From assembly GCF_022458985.1 (NCBI RefSeq), contig NC_061775.1:26618319-26682318 (forward strand): a stretch of DNA of 64,000 bases, in the 5' to 3' direction. The stretch is from Mugil cephalus (taxonomy: Eukaryota > Chordata > Actinopteri > Mugiliformes > Mugilidae). Shown here piece after piece: positions 1 through 11,360 of this stretch; position 1 is the first letter of the stretch; each line of letters opens with the position of its first letter. The notes below the pieces were generated by a model. The model was not told the DNA's origin. It saw only the letters and a program-made list of their open reading frames with translations, and did no database searches. Made by a program: the position numbers and the translations under genes.

Positions 1-275
1 AAATGCATGCATTTGTAGAAAAATATGAACAAATATCAAGTTATTACGATTATCAAAAAGATAACGTAGTCTGAAACTTGGACATGGGCTTTTATACTGG
101 AAGCTCCTCCCACAAGACAAACCATAGCAAATGCACAATCAGTCAAGCAACACAGGCTATTTGTGTGTATTTTAAAAAAAATTAGCTAACACCTGGCTCT
201 TATTTGAAGATAGATTTGTCCTTTAAGGTAAGATTAATGTGTCACTGTGCCCCCCCCCCTCCCTTCATTTGTCAG
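1..275 (+). other. intron of phlpp1 (partial)
   Basis: AT-rich intronic sequence leading to a C/T-rich acceptor at 249-275 (a C9 run, then tttgtcag). Nothing else is recognisable. Confidence 0.7.
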
Positions 276-483
276 ATTGCCTCCCAGAGGGTGAACTCGG
301 TCGACCTGTCGTGCTGCAGCCTGGAGGAGCTGCCCGCTCAGCTGTTCTACAGCCAAGATCTTTCGCACCTCAACCTCAAAAACAACTTCATGTCCCCGCA
401 CAGAGGCGTCCCAGCGCTCACCAGGTGAGTTTGACACGCGCCGCGTTCAGGGTCTGGCAGCACGGTGCGTGTTTCACAGTGAC

Positions 484-517
<34 letters not shown>

Positions 518-3500
518 CAGCGGGAGCTGTTGTCTCCTGGGTGTGGACCGTCCCTCTGTGGTTTTTACCGTGTCACTGAGCTCTCGTGCTCTGAAGAGGA
601 AGCAGCTTTGATCAAATGATTCCTCGTGTGGTTTGGTGGTTTGGATGATTAAAAGAGAGCTGACCTCTGGGGTAAAGGGTTTCTTCAAATTCTTCAAATT
701 AGTCATTTATGTCTTACAAGCCGAACAAGTAGGTTTTAACCGTCACACGAGACAGACCTCAAATGGACTGGACCCCCTTACGTCATCTCCGGTGACGGGA
801 AAATGTGGAAAAAGTGATTCCATTGCACTTTTGCGATACACTTTTATATCGATGCATCAGAAAAACCACTTCACGAGAGAGAGAAAACGTGTTAGCTTTA
901 GATATTTGAGTGTCTTTTTAGAAACGTAGGCGTTTTTTTGCAATATTTAGGTTTTGCTCATTTCTAGAAGGAACGGAAACGCGGCATCTGTCTTTCTCTC
1001 CGTCCACACTGAGCTGTTATTCATCGGAACCAAAAAGGCTGGACTTTGTCAGAGCGCAGGACGAATGTAGCAGCCGGCCGCTAGGCTGTGGTCTTTGTGG
1101 TGTGTTTTAAATGCAACTCTTAGGTCCAGACACGGGAGACGTGAGTTGACGTCATACTTGGCCTTCGCTGCCGGTTTAATGCGTCCCCACATTTACGGCA
1201 CATTCAAACTGCTGGTTAAAAACCCGACGGTCATTTTCTAGCGGGAGCTGGAAATATCTGAACCTTGTGACTCTGTGACAGACGTGATGCTCTGGACGTG
1301 TCGGAGACGACCGCAGTGACCCGCCGATAGTCAGGACTTATTTATTTCAGGTTCACGTCCAAAACGTCCTCTCTCTCTCTTCTTCTTCTTCTCACGGCAT
1401 CAAAGCCGGAAAAAAATAAATAAATAAATAAGATGAAGACAACCACATCTTCTTTTTCAGCTGGCAAAACTCTAAGAAGAAGAGGAACCAGAATCACGTG
1501 TCTAAACAAATCTGCTGTGTGGACAAACTTTACTCTGGAAAATTAAGTCAGTCAGACAGAAACCGACTGGATTCACCACCACAAAAAAAAAGCACGATGA
1601 GCCAAATCCACTGCATCCACACAGCAAACACTGAACGTTTAAAGGAAGAGAAAAGCTTCCTGCAGACTAATCTTCCAGAGGTACGAGCTCCCCTCTCCAC
1701 ACCACATTAACTCAGACAGAAAGATTTATTGGCCTGGATCCAGCCTGGGAGACTCCGGGAGAAGACAAGGTACCGGTGCTGAATATAAAAAAAGATCGGT
1801 ATCCGGTGTCCCCTTCCCCGCCGACAGCGCAGCCATGTTTGGTCATTTCCTAACATCTCTGCTGGCGTGAACACAGTGTGTTTTAACAGATGTCCAAGTG
1901 TCCGAGTTCAAAAATGTCCCCGACCCCAATCACAGCTCACGTATCCGGACTCCGTGCGCCGACCTGGAGCGTTAACGTTTGAGCTTTAAATGTGTGTACG
2001 TCCAGTCCTCTGTGTGTTTATGTCGCCATTGTTCCTGCATAAACACACACGCCTGCTTCCCGGGGCAGCGCCTTAAGGAATGTGACGTTCCCTCGGAAAG
2101 GACGTCGTCCCGGCTCAGCCTTTAGCGCTGACCCGTCTCTGAACCGGATTACAGCCCTTTCACACACCACAGCTCCCACCTGAGTTATTCTGACGGGTTC
2201 CAGTTAGATTCTGCTGCTTCCTGACTTCTAATTTACATTATTTATCAGTCAGGTGTTATTTAGGTTTGCTGTTGTTTTTGGTTTAGATGTAGCTCAGAGA
2301 TTAATATCTTTGTCTTCTCTCCCGTCTCCTGCCTCTCCCTCTTTCTCTTCAGGTTTTGTAAACTGAGAAGCCTCAGTTTGTCTAATAACGCCCTGTCCGA
2401 GTTTCCTCTGGCCCTGTGCGACATCTCCTTTCTCACGGAGTTGAACCTGTCTGGAAACCGCCTCTGCTCTCTGCCCGCAGAAGTCGGGACGATGCACAAG
2501 TAAGTTTGCAGAAAGAGAGAAGACGGTGTTGTTAAATAAAGATGGTAATTTAAAGGCGTCCTCGCTGACCCGTCCTCCACCGGCGGAGGCGCCCGTCAGG
2601 ATTCTTGTCAGCGCAGATTAATCCCTCTCTGTATTAAATGAACAACTGGGCCGAGCACCAAGCTTCTGTCCTGACGATGCAGAGGTTTTGTCCTGGTGAT
2701 CACAGTGCAGAGTCATGCTGACGGGAAAACCTGGCAGAAACTTCTCAGTCACGCTGCAGAGTTTTTTTTTTTTAAGATTCAATCCTTTAAGGTATTTCAG
2801 ATACTTTTGAAACTCACTTCAGAGTTCATCAAGCATAAAGACACCGGGAACAAAATGGTCCTGGCATCGACTCGGTGCTGAACGTATTGGATCTTGTGAC
2901 ATGTGAGACAAGACACACAAACCTTCACTTTAAGGACGGGGTAACCACAACCCTCATGTGGAGGTCCATCTTTAAAGGTGTCAAACATACAGAGGGTCTA
3001 ATCTGCATGAATTGGCTGAGAATTTTACTGCAGATTTTCAGTAAAAGTAATTTATCCACTGCTTTAGTCAGAGTAGACAACAGGCAAAGACAAAAGGATC
3101 GTCTGCTTGGGCTCAAACTGTGCCGCTGTTTGGCCCCTTTGACTCTAGATGCATAAAAGAGCCTCTAAACATCTGGCCAGTTGTGATCTTTCTGCACTGA
3201 AGGCTGCACACGTGGCTGGATTTGGTTCCTGAGTGTGGACAGTGATGAATCAGTTAATGTCTAAAAATATTTTGCCCTTTTTTTTACATTTGGTCCTCGG
3301 AGTCTTGGCTCATTTTCACGAATGAGGAGGGACTTGAGAAGCTGAATAAAAAAACTCAGATGTAAAAAATTGACCTCGTCATTGTTTGTCTCCGTCCTCA
3401 GCCTGCAGACTCTCCTCCTGGACGGTAACTTCCTGACTTCTCTGCCCGTGGAGCTGGGCTCTCTGGAGGCTCTGACCTACCTGGGCTTGTCCTTCAACTG

Positions 3501-6500
3501 CTTCAGCTGCGTCCCTCCCGTCCTGGAGAAGCTCCGCGGCATGGAGAGGCTGTGTCTGGCAGGGAACCAGCTCTCCGTCCTGGATATGGGCGGACTGCAG
3601 TGGCTGCCTGCTCGCTACGTAGACCTGAGGTAAGAATATCCCCACGGTCCCCAGACGCAATCTGACACTAACCGAGACGCTGCAGGAACAACACTCACCC
3701 ACGTTTCTGTTCGTTCTGTGTGAATTTGGGAACATTAACAGCAAATTAGCTTTATCTCTGATCTTTATTTCTGAATTTAGGCTAAAAATCTGTAAAAATA
3801 AGATGAAATATCTGTGTTTCTACCTCTTTACATTCAGGCTGAACCGGCTTGAAAAGGTGACGTTGGCCGATGCAGAGCAGCTTGTCCACATCGTCCACCT
3901 GGACCTGAGAGACACTGGTCTGCAGGAGCTGGACGTCACGTCTCTGAGGAAGCTGGAGCTCCTCCGCTGTGACAGAAACTCCCTGTCGCTCCTCAGAGTC
4001 GGCGGCCACGCCCTCAAGAGCCTGCACGCCGCGCACAACGGTACGAGCGGCAACTGCGGAGACGCTAAACAGACGAAGCTAAGACAGTAACACATATATA
4101 TATATATCCGTGTTTATGTTTGTAGAGCTGAAGCAGCTGGAGGTGGAGCCGGTGCCAGAGAGTCTCACCGTTCTGGATCTGTCCTGGTATGAAGAAACTG
4201 CAAAGTGTCCCGTTTAAGAGCGGGTCGTGCTCTCGTTTCCTGAGCGCGGTGCTGACTGTTGTTTGTTTTATTTCGAAAGGAACAAGCTGGGATGTGTCCC
4301 AGACTGGGTGTGTGACAGCAGCCGACTGGAGGTGCTAGACGTCAGCCACAACTGTGTCTCCGAGCTGCCTTTACAGTGAGTGTCAGACGGACCCAACGTA
4401 CTGACGCCCTGCATGTACCGATGCTTGAACATCCTCCCCGGGGTTTTACTGTGACAACATTAACCAATGCACTTTACTTCCATTCTTAAGATTCGTCCAC
4501 ACGTTATTGTTCTTTCTGCTGAACAGCTGGCAGCTATTTAACACGCACTCTCTAAAATTACTTGTATGTTAAACATCAGTTCGACAAACTTAGACGTATT
4601 TGCACATTTTGTAACTGTGGTATTTCTGTTCCTTGAGTTAAAAGTGTCAAATGGAGACACAATGATCGGATGTTGCACATTTTCTCGCGTAACAGACCTC
4701 AGGTGTCAAATATCACACCGACGCGCAGCTGTTTTATAAAAATATGCTGTCTGAGTGAAGCCAACTTTTAGCGAAAAATAAAACCGCCCTGAAAGCTCAA
4801 TGAGGCGCGAAATTCATTGAAACCGTTTAAAAATAGATTAAACGCTAAACACGATTCATGCACGGTGAGCACGATGTTTCAGCCTCCTCTAAGGCGACGA
4901 TAACGCACGAGTGGAGCTGATGATGCAGATTCACAGTGGTAACACTGAGTCTATTAATCCCACATGGGATATTTGCCTCGTTACAGCTGCAGAACGTTGA
5001 CGAAGGAATGAACCCGACCGTTTTAAATGAAGGATAAAACCCTCTGCAGAGTAACAGCGACGCTAAATCGCTAGTGTCGGTCTGCGTGCGACATCGATGT
5101 GTTGACTGGAGACTGTGAATGTTAATGAAATTCAGAACTAATCTCAACTTTGAGGCTGTTCTTCAAACGCAACTCTGGGCTCGGAGGTTCCCTTAAACCC
5201 GGGACGGAGAGCTAGCTCTGTCCATGCACCAGCAATATTTTCACTCTGAAACATTTCTGGTGGGAAATAATAATAATAATAAAGATGGTAACCTAGGCAA
5301 CCAGAGCCTGGAAGGTCCACTCCGCACCAACTGTCAGCTCCCGAGAGATGCGGGTCCTGCACTTAACAGGCAGCCTTTTCTGTAATCACAAATCCACGCC
5401 AAAAAGACTCTATCACCAGCTGCAGAATACACGAAGCACAAATATAACTCGGTGTCGAGCCAGAGCAGCTGTCTTCTCCGTGAGCCCGTCGCCGTTTTAA
5501 CGCACCAGGTGAACTTGTTGAACCTCGGGGGAGCAGAGAGTGTTTGTCCTGCTCTTTATTTATTTCTCCTTATCAGTGTAAAGCAGAGTTGACAGATTTA
5601 TTTCAGCCAGGCTGAAGTCGTCGTGTTGTTTGCGCTGCAGGCTGCTGTCCAGCAGGAGCCTCCGGAAGCTGCTGGCGGGCTGGAACCACGTGTGTCGTCT
5701 GGCCGAGCGTCTGGAGAGGTCTCAGCTCGAAGTCCTGGACGTCCAGCACAACCACGTGACCGAGCTGCCGCACAACCTGTTCGTCAAGGCGCAGAGGTTT
5801 GTTTCTTTCCTGACCTCGTTATCTCGCTCTCTCTCTTTATTCATTCGTGTAACTGTGTGTGTTCTCTGTCGGGGGGTTCGAAAACGCAGCCTGCGGTACC
5901 TGAACGCCTCGGCCAACAAGCTGGAGAACCTCCCGGCGGGCGGCCCGTCGGAGGACGCCTCCAGCAGCCTGGAGGAGCTCTACGTCACCAACAACAGCCT
6001 GACGGACAAATGCATCCCGCTCCTGACGGGACACGGTCACCTCAGGGTGCTTCACCTCGCCTACAACCAGCTGCAGACCTTCACTGCCAGGTGACACTCG
6101 AACGCATCTGGAAACCAGTAGTTCTACGTAGAGATCATTAAAGTTCATTAAAACATTCGTTAGAATGGATGACAAATTCACCTTGTGCCTGTGCAAATAT
6201 GCAAAAATAAGAATTTAAACAAGGAAAAGATAGAAAACTAAATAATAATGAAGCGATAAAACATAACATACTCTTTAAAATCAGCATTTATCAGCGTGAG
6301 AAGTGAAAGGTCTTTCTGCTTCATGATGCATGACGCAGCCAACCACAAGAAATAGAAGAAGTCGTCTTCTCCTTTGTTTTTGTTTTGTTTTTTTTTTGTT
6401 CAGCTGTGACACTAGGCAACGAACAGGAAGAAGACACTTTGACGCTAGAGGGACGTGGTTTTGGTTTATAGACACAGACGTAAAAGATCAGACTTGGTCC

Positions 6501-9352
6501 TGATCCCTATCGGGACGTGACGAGTCCTACAAAGAGTTTCATGTTCAGCTCTGAGTTTTAATGATTTGTTGTGTTGGTTTATTCAGTAAACTGGCTCGTC
6601 TGGAGCAGCTGGAGGAGCTGGACCTGAGCGGCAACAGACTGAGAGCTGTGCCCACCACCATCCTCAACTGTCAGCGCCTGCACACGTTGTCCGCCCACTC
6701 CAACTGCATCAACGCCTTCCCCGAGGTCCTGCAGCTGCCCGAGATTAAGGTTCGTCGTCACACACACGGAGGCATCCTCACTCCTTCGTGCTTCCCTGCA
6801 GATCAGCGTCAGACGAGGCATTTGGGCAGTCGGCTCTGGAAATCTCCTTATTCTCTCTGCGTTCGTCTTTGCTGAAACAAATCCTTTGTAATCTCCCAGC
6901 GACGCTCTAATCTCTGGCTTTCTCTAAACCCAAAATGTGCGAGCGTGCATCAAACATGTCTGCTCTTGAGAAACGTGGGCAGGGAAACGTTATCAGCTCC
7001 GAGGTGGATGGAAGGGTTCAGCAGCAGTTCACACGTAACACGTCGGCCTCCAGGAGGCTTCAGAGGTTAAGACATGAAGATAAAAAGAGAGTCATGAGAA
7101 GGTGAGCATCCTGTTGCTGCTGTAAATGTTTTGTATCTGTTTTTTTTCTGCCTCAGTGTGTTGATCTGAGCTGCAACGAGCTGACCGAGGTCACTCTGCC
7201 GGAGACGCTTCCTCCGAAACTCCTGGAGCTCGACCTGACGGGAAACCCTCGACTCAACCTGGACCACAAGAGCCTGGAGCTGCTGAAGTAGGAGCCGATC
7301 CGACATGAACGTGGTGCAGCAGAAGCTTCCACCATTTATTTATTTATTTATTTATTTCTGCTCTCCATCTCTTCGCAGCAACATCCGATGTTTCCGGGTG
7401 GATCCATCTCCTTCGGCCCCTTGTGTGAGCGAGAGCCACGGGGCCCCTGCCGTCTGGAGCCACAGCTACACCGAGGCTTCCGGAGTCAAAAACAAGTCAG
7501 TGAAATGTTTCCACGCCATTTATGAACGTTTTTTACGAAACATGTCCTCCCGCCCGCATCGCGGCTAACGCCGTTGTTTACACCTTGTCAGGCTGTGCGT
7601 GGCGGCTCTGGCCCTGGACAGCTTCTGTGGGATCCGTGAAGCTCTGTACGGAGTTTTTGACGGAGACAGGAACGTGGAGGTGCCTTACCTGCTGCAATGC
7701 ACCATGGGAGACGTGCTAGCGGAGGAGCTCCACCGGGGCCAGAGGCAGGAGGACTACATGACCAACACTTTCCTCACGATGCAAAGGTAAACGCAACACC
7801 TGAAACCGATTCAGACCAGTCTGAGAGAGCGCCCCCCCCCCCCACCCTCAACGTGTTTTTTGTTGCAGGAAACTGGGCACGGCCGGTCAGAGGATGGGCG
7901 GCTCCGCGGCTCTATGCCACATCAGACACGAGCCGGTGGCCCCCAGCGAGCACGGCGGCTGCTTCACCCTCACGGCCGCCAACGTCGGCAGGTGCCGGGC
8001 CGTCCTGTGCCGAGACGGCGAAGCTATGCAACTCTCCGCCATCCACACCGTCAAGGAGGAGCCCGAGTACCAGAGGGTCCGGCAGCACAACGCCATCATC
8101 ACCGAGGTAACGCTTAAAATAAGTTTCCTATTCTGAAAAAAAAAAAACAGACTAAAACCAGATGAACTGATGTCAAACATCAACCTTCTCGCCTCCTCCT
8201 CTGCAGGACAACAAAGTCAGCGGTGTCACCGACTCCACCAGAATCCTGGGCTACTCCTTCCTGTGTCCGTCCGTGACTCCCCGCCCGCACGTCTCCACGG
8301 TGACGCTCACCCCGCAGGACGAGTTTTTCCTCCTGGGCAGCCGGGGATTGTGGGACATGCTGTCCCCCGGCGAGGCGGTGGAGGCGGTGAGGAACGTTCC
8401 CGACGCCCTGGCGGCGGCCAAGAAGCTGGTGACGCTGGCCCAGAGCTACGGCTGCTCCGACAGCCTCAGCGCCGTTGTGGTGCGGCTCAGCATCACCGAG
8501 GACTGCTGCTGCTTCTGCGAGCCGCCGCCGCCGCCGCCCAGCCCCGGCCTCGGCTCCCACCCGTACTCGGCGGGAGGCGACGGCGGGATGCCGCTGCCGC
8601 CCGCCTCCTCCGGGACGGTGAGCGAGCTGAGCAGCGAGTTCAGCACGTCGGAGATGAGCAGCGAGGTGGGGTCCACGGCGTCCTCGGAGGAGCCGCCGCC
8701 GCAGGCCGAGCCCCTCGCCTCCCACCTCAACGCCCCGGGGCGAGTCGGCGGCCGGCGGCCGGCCTGCGGGGGGGGGGGCTTCCAGAGGCAGTTCTCGGGC
8801 GCTCTGTCCGACAACGGCCTGGACAGCGAGGACGAGGAGCCCATCGCCGGCGTCTTCTCCAACGGCAGCCGCGTGGAGGTGGAGGCCGACGTCCACTTTC
8901 TGCACCGGCGAGACTGCGCCCACGCTCAGCCGAGCACAAACCACCATCCTCCTCCCCCCGCCGTCACTTTGCGCAACGAGCCTTTACCTCCCGCCTTCAC
9001 CTCCCCGTCCCCGACTCCCTCCCCCTTGCCTCCCTCGTCTCCCTGCCTCGGCGGGGAGTCTCGGTCGGGGACGCTCGGCCGCAGGGGCCGGGCCAACGGC
9101 TCGGTGGCGTGCCAAGGGAGGAGCCAGGACGTCATCGAGGAGGCGGGCGACGCCCCCATCAGGAAACAAGGGGGTTACTTCAACGCCCCCGCTCAGCCGG
9201 ACCCCGACGACCAGCTCATCATCCCCCCGGAGCTGGAGGAGGAAGTCAGACAGATCATCCAGCAGCAGCAGCAGCAGGAACAGATGCAGACACACAACCA
9301 GCAAACGCACAACTACCAGAAACCCGCAGACTATTTTGTTACTCCTCTCTAA
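276..9352 (+). CDS. phlpp1: PH-domain leucine-rich-repeat protein phosphatase, PHLPP1-like (5' end outside window)
   Basis: Coding exons: 276-424, 2353-2499, 3402-3629, 3838-4040, 4126-4186, 4280-4375, 5641-5796, 5890-6090, 6587-6749, 7157-7287, 7379-7495, 7592-7786, 7869-8106, 8207-9352. All junctions are GT-AG and keep one frame; about 1,076 residues are visible. Exons 1-10 encode leucine-rich repeats, followed by a PP2C-type phosphatase with the metal-binding motif GVFDGDRN (7650-7673), then a Ser/Pro/Gln-rich tail ending in VTPL. Known family role: cytosolic and membrane-associated phosphatases that dephosphorylate the hydrophobic motif of AKT, PKC and S6K. The RA/PH part expected upstream is not in the window. 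Paralogue choice rests on the tail, which contains [18 protein letters not shown] and [10 protein letters not shown] and ends in TPL as in PHLPP1 (PHLPP2 ends DTAL, from memory). The neighbour marveld3 would instead suggest phlpp2. Family call very sure, paralogue fairly sure. Confidence 0.93.
425..2352 (+). other. phlpp1 intron with CAG repeat
   Basis: Intron of 1.9 kb. It holds a (CAG)n tract at about 483-516, a CT/TTC-rich stretch near 1370-1394 and (AAAT)n near 1415-1430. No conserved coding or RNA gene is seen. The CAG tract is read as glutamine or leucine by chance ORFs but lies downstream of a good donor at 425. Confidence 0.75.
4376..5640 (+). other. phlpp1 intron, no recognisable content
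   Basis: Intron of 1.27 kb between LRR exons. Apart from a short (AAT)n at about 5266-5280, I see nothing in it. Confidence 0.6.
7379..8500 (+). other. phlpp1: phlpp1 PP2C-like phosphatase exons
   Basis: Exons 11-14 (first part) form the catalytic unit. Visible landmarks are [13 protein letters not shown] at the start of exon 12, the DG metal-site motif in GVFDGDRN, the central strand [19 protein letters not shown] in exon 13, and [18 protein letters not shown] in exon 14. The canonical C-terminal PP2C motif with an Asp-Asn pair is replaced by [10 protein letters not shown]. As I remember it, human PHLPP1 also has Asp-Ser here, so this looks like a family trait and not a lesion. Confidence 0.85.
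8501..9352 (+). other. phlpp1: phlpp1 low-complexity C-terminal tail with PDZ ligand
   Basis: The last coding exon is very GC-rich. It encodes runs of Pro (PPPPPP), Gly and Gln, a Ser/Glu block ([14 protein letters not shown]), a conserved acidic block ([10 protein letters not shown]) and a final VTPL that fits a class I PDZ ligand (Thr at -2, Leu at 0). In mammals the PDZ ligand recruits scaffolds that bring PHLPP to AKT. The base skew opens long spurious reading frames on both strands of this exon. Confidence 0.8.
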
Positions 9353-10025
9353 CAGCTGGACACTCCGTCGTGCAGGATCCCAGATTTAGTTTCAGGTCAA
9401 AACACGGAATCTGTTTCACTCCCAAACCTCATAATTATTCTGAACGTACACTTCTGGACCACAGACTGTTTTTTTTTTTTTTTTTTGTTATATATTTTAT
9501 TTTCTACCGTTTAAACTCAACGCCCCCCTTTGAAACGCGATGCAATTTTTAGATCACTTCCATGTTGATTTATTTCTTCACGTGTAATTGATTTTTACCA
9601 TATCTTTAATTAGAAGAAGAAGCACTTTGGCTGCTTTTTTTTTTTATTATTAGACCTCTGTGATTAACTGTACGTTAAAAAGGTACCGCTCTGTTTTTCG
9701 TGTCGTAGCTGACAGTTCCCCTGCTGGTCACAGTTGTCGGAGTTAGTAAAAACTGTTTAACTAACTCCTAGGAGTTTCATACTTTAAAGTGACCTAGTCA
9801 CTGACGCGTACTAATGTTCTCTGAGAGAAAAGATGATTATTTCTGAAGGCTGATGTTTCCGGGCGAGTGTCGTCGGGGGCGTACAGAGTCCTAGAGTTTT
9901 GCTGCAGTGGTTTTTACCAGCTCAATGAATGTTCTCAGAAAAAGTGTTACAGACTTCTTGGCAACAGCGAAACCGCACAAGAGAGCTACTTTTGCTATAT
10001 AATAAAAGTTTTCAGATAACCACAT
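9353..10025 (+). other. phlpp1: phlpp1 3' UTR and polyadenylation signal
   Basis: AT-rich sequence follows the TAA stop (9350-9352). A canonical AATAAA lies at 10001-10006, about 650 nt downstream, with no earlier AATAAA seen, so the transcript probably ends near 10020-10030. A T-run at 9471-9486 is homopolymer only. Confidence 0.6.
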
Positions 10026-11360
10026 GTCGACTCTGACTTCCTGTGAGACTTTTGCGCTCGACATTTTAAAAAGGGTTTTTAATTATGATTACGAAACTTT
10101 GGTTTGATGTTACGAGAATTTGAGATTATCTGATAATCGGATAATTCCAAACTTTTTTCCTTGATCACATAAAAAACTGCAAAAGCAATGAACTAAAAAT
10201 GCATTTTTAACTAAACGCCACATCTTAAAGTGCAGGACCACGAGCAGCACAATCGTCACGTTGTCTCGTTTGTGCGGCTTTGATACAATCACCGCTTTTG
10301 TGATGTGAAATGGTAAATTTAGAATTCGGGTAATTACATCACTCTGGAGAATTTCTTTTGTTTGTAATTAAGTCGGGACGGTTACATCACTGCAGTGTCT
10401 TTGTGTGTGTGCGTGTGTGTGTGGTCCATTGTGTTACAGCCAGCGATGTCATGGCTGGCGGGAAGCCAGGGGCCACCGGGGAGAACATGGGGCCACCGAG
10501 CAAACAGGAGGGGAGCAGCACATAGTCGTGGCGCCCCCTACTGGCTGTTTCATTCACCACAAACAAAATGGAATCACATAACTGGGTTTAATTTGAGAAA
10601 AAAGTGTTGCATCATTAAGACAAATCTCGACATAAAACACATCTATTAGACCTTTACGCACATTAAAAAACATACACATGTCACCAAATATACAAACAGA
10701 TGATCTTGGATAACCAGAGCTTTTTATCAGCATGTTTAATATGGCATGTGGTAAAAAAAATGACTTAAAAACTGGATATTAAAAATGTCCTGCTACTTGT
10801 TATGTCCACGTTTCATCTCACTGAGTGTAAAAGCTTCACTATTCACAGCTACATGACATTCTGAGTGATACTTAAACATTAGGCAGCTATATTTATGTTT
10901 ACGTTTATGTTACGAGTCCTGACTTCATCACAGTCCTGACACATTGTGCAAAATAGTTTCTTTGACTTATTAAGACACAGAATTATTTATGCTCTGGTAT
11001 TATGGAATAGTACGTGTGGATATGTTATGCGTTAACCAATCTCTGGACGAATTATAAAACTCTTGAAAACAAAGTCGAATCCCTGGCTGTACTCACAGCT
11101 CCAGTAGTCGTCTGGTTATCTGAATATCAGCTGCACATTTTGGACCCGCTCATGCAGGTCGGAGCTGCTTCTCAGAGGCTCTGCAGCATCAAAACTGATA
11201 AAAACGTCTCCGCCGTAAACATGTTTTTTCGAGTCCAGGTCAGGACTAAAGTAGGAATGAACGGGATTTGATCGTCTGAACTGACTTTCCTTCGGAGTAG
11301 GTTAGTCGTGGAGTGCAAGTGATGTGTTAAAAGTTCCACGAGGTCCAGACACGGTCCGGT
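10026..11360. other. spacer between convergent genes phlpp1 and marveld3
   Basis: This stretch should contain the marveld3 3' UTR on the - strand. No perfect AATAAA was found for that strand; ATTAAA variants occur near 10587 and 10734. A short (GT)n lies at 10402-10423. No coding exon seen. Confidence 0.5.

Noticed and set aside
239..619. Reading frame with a Gln run at 483-516
   Set aside because: Most of it lies beyond the exon donor at 425; the CAG tract is intronic.
8180..8947. 255-codon - strand frame
   Set aside because: Antisense shadow of the same GC-rich exon; low-complexity Arg/Gly/Ala with no family resemblance.
8170..9552. 460-codon + strand frame over the last phlpp1 exon
   Set aside because: It is the wrong frame of a GC-skewed coding exon; the true frame carries the conserved PHLPP tail and ends at 9352.
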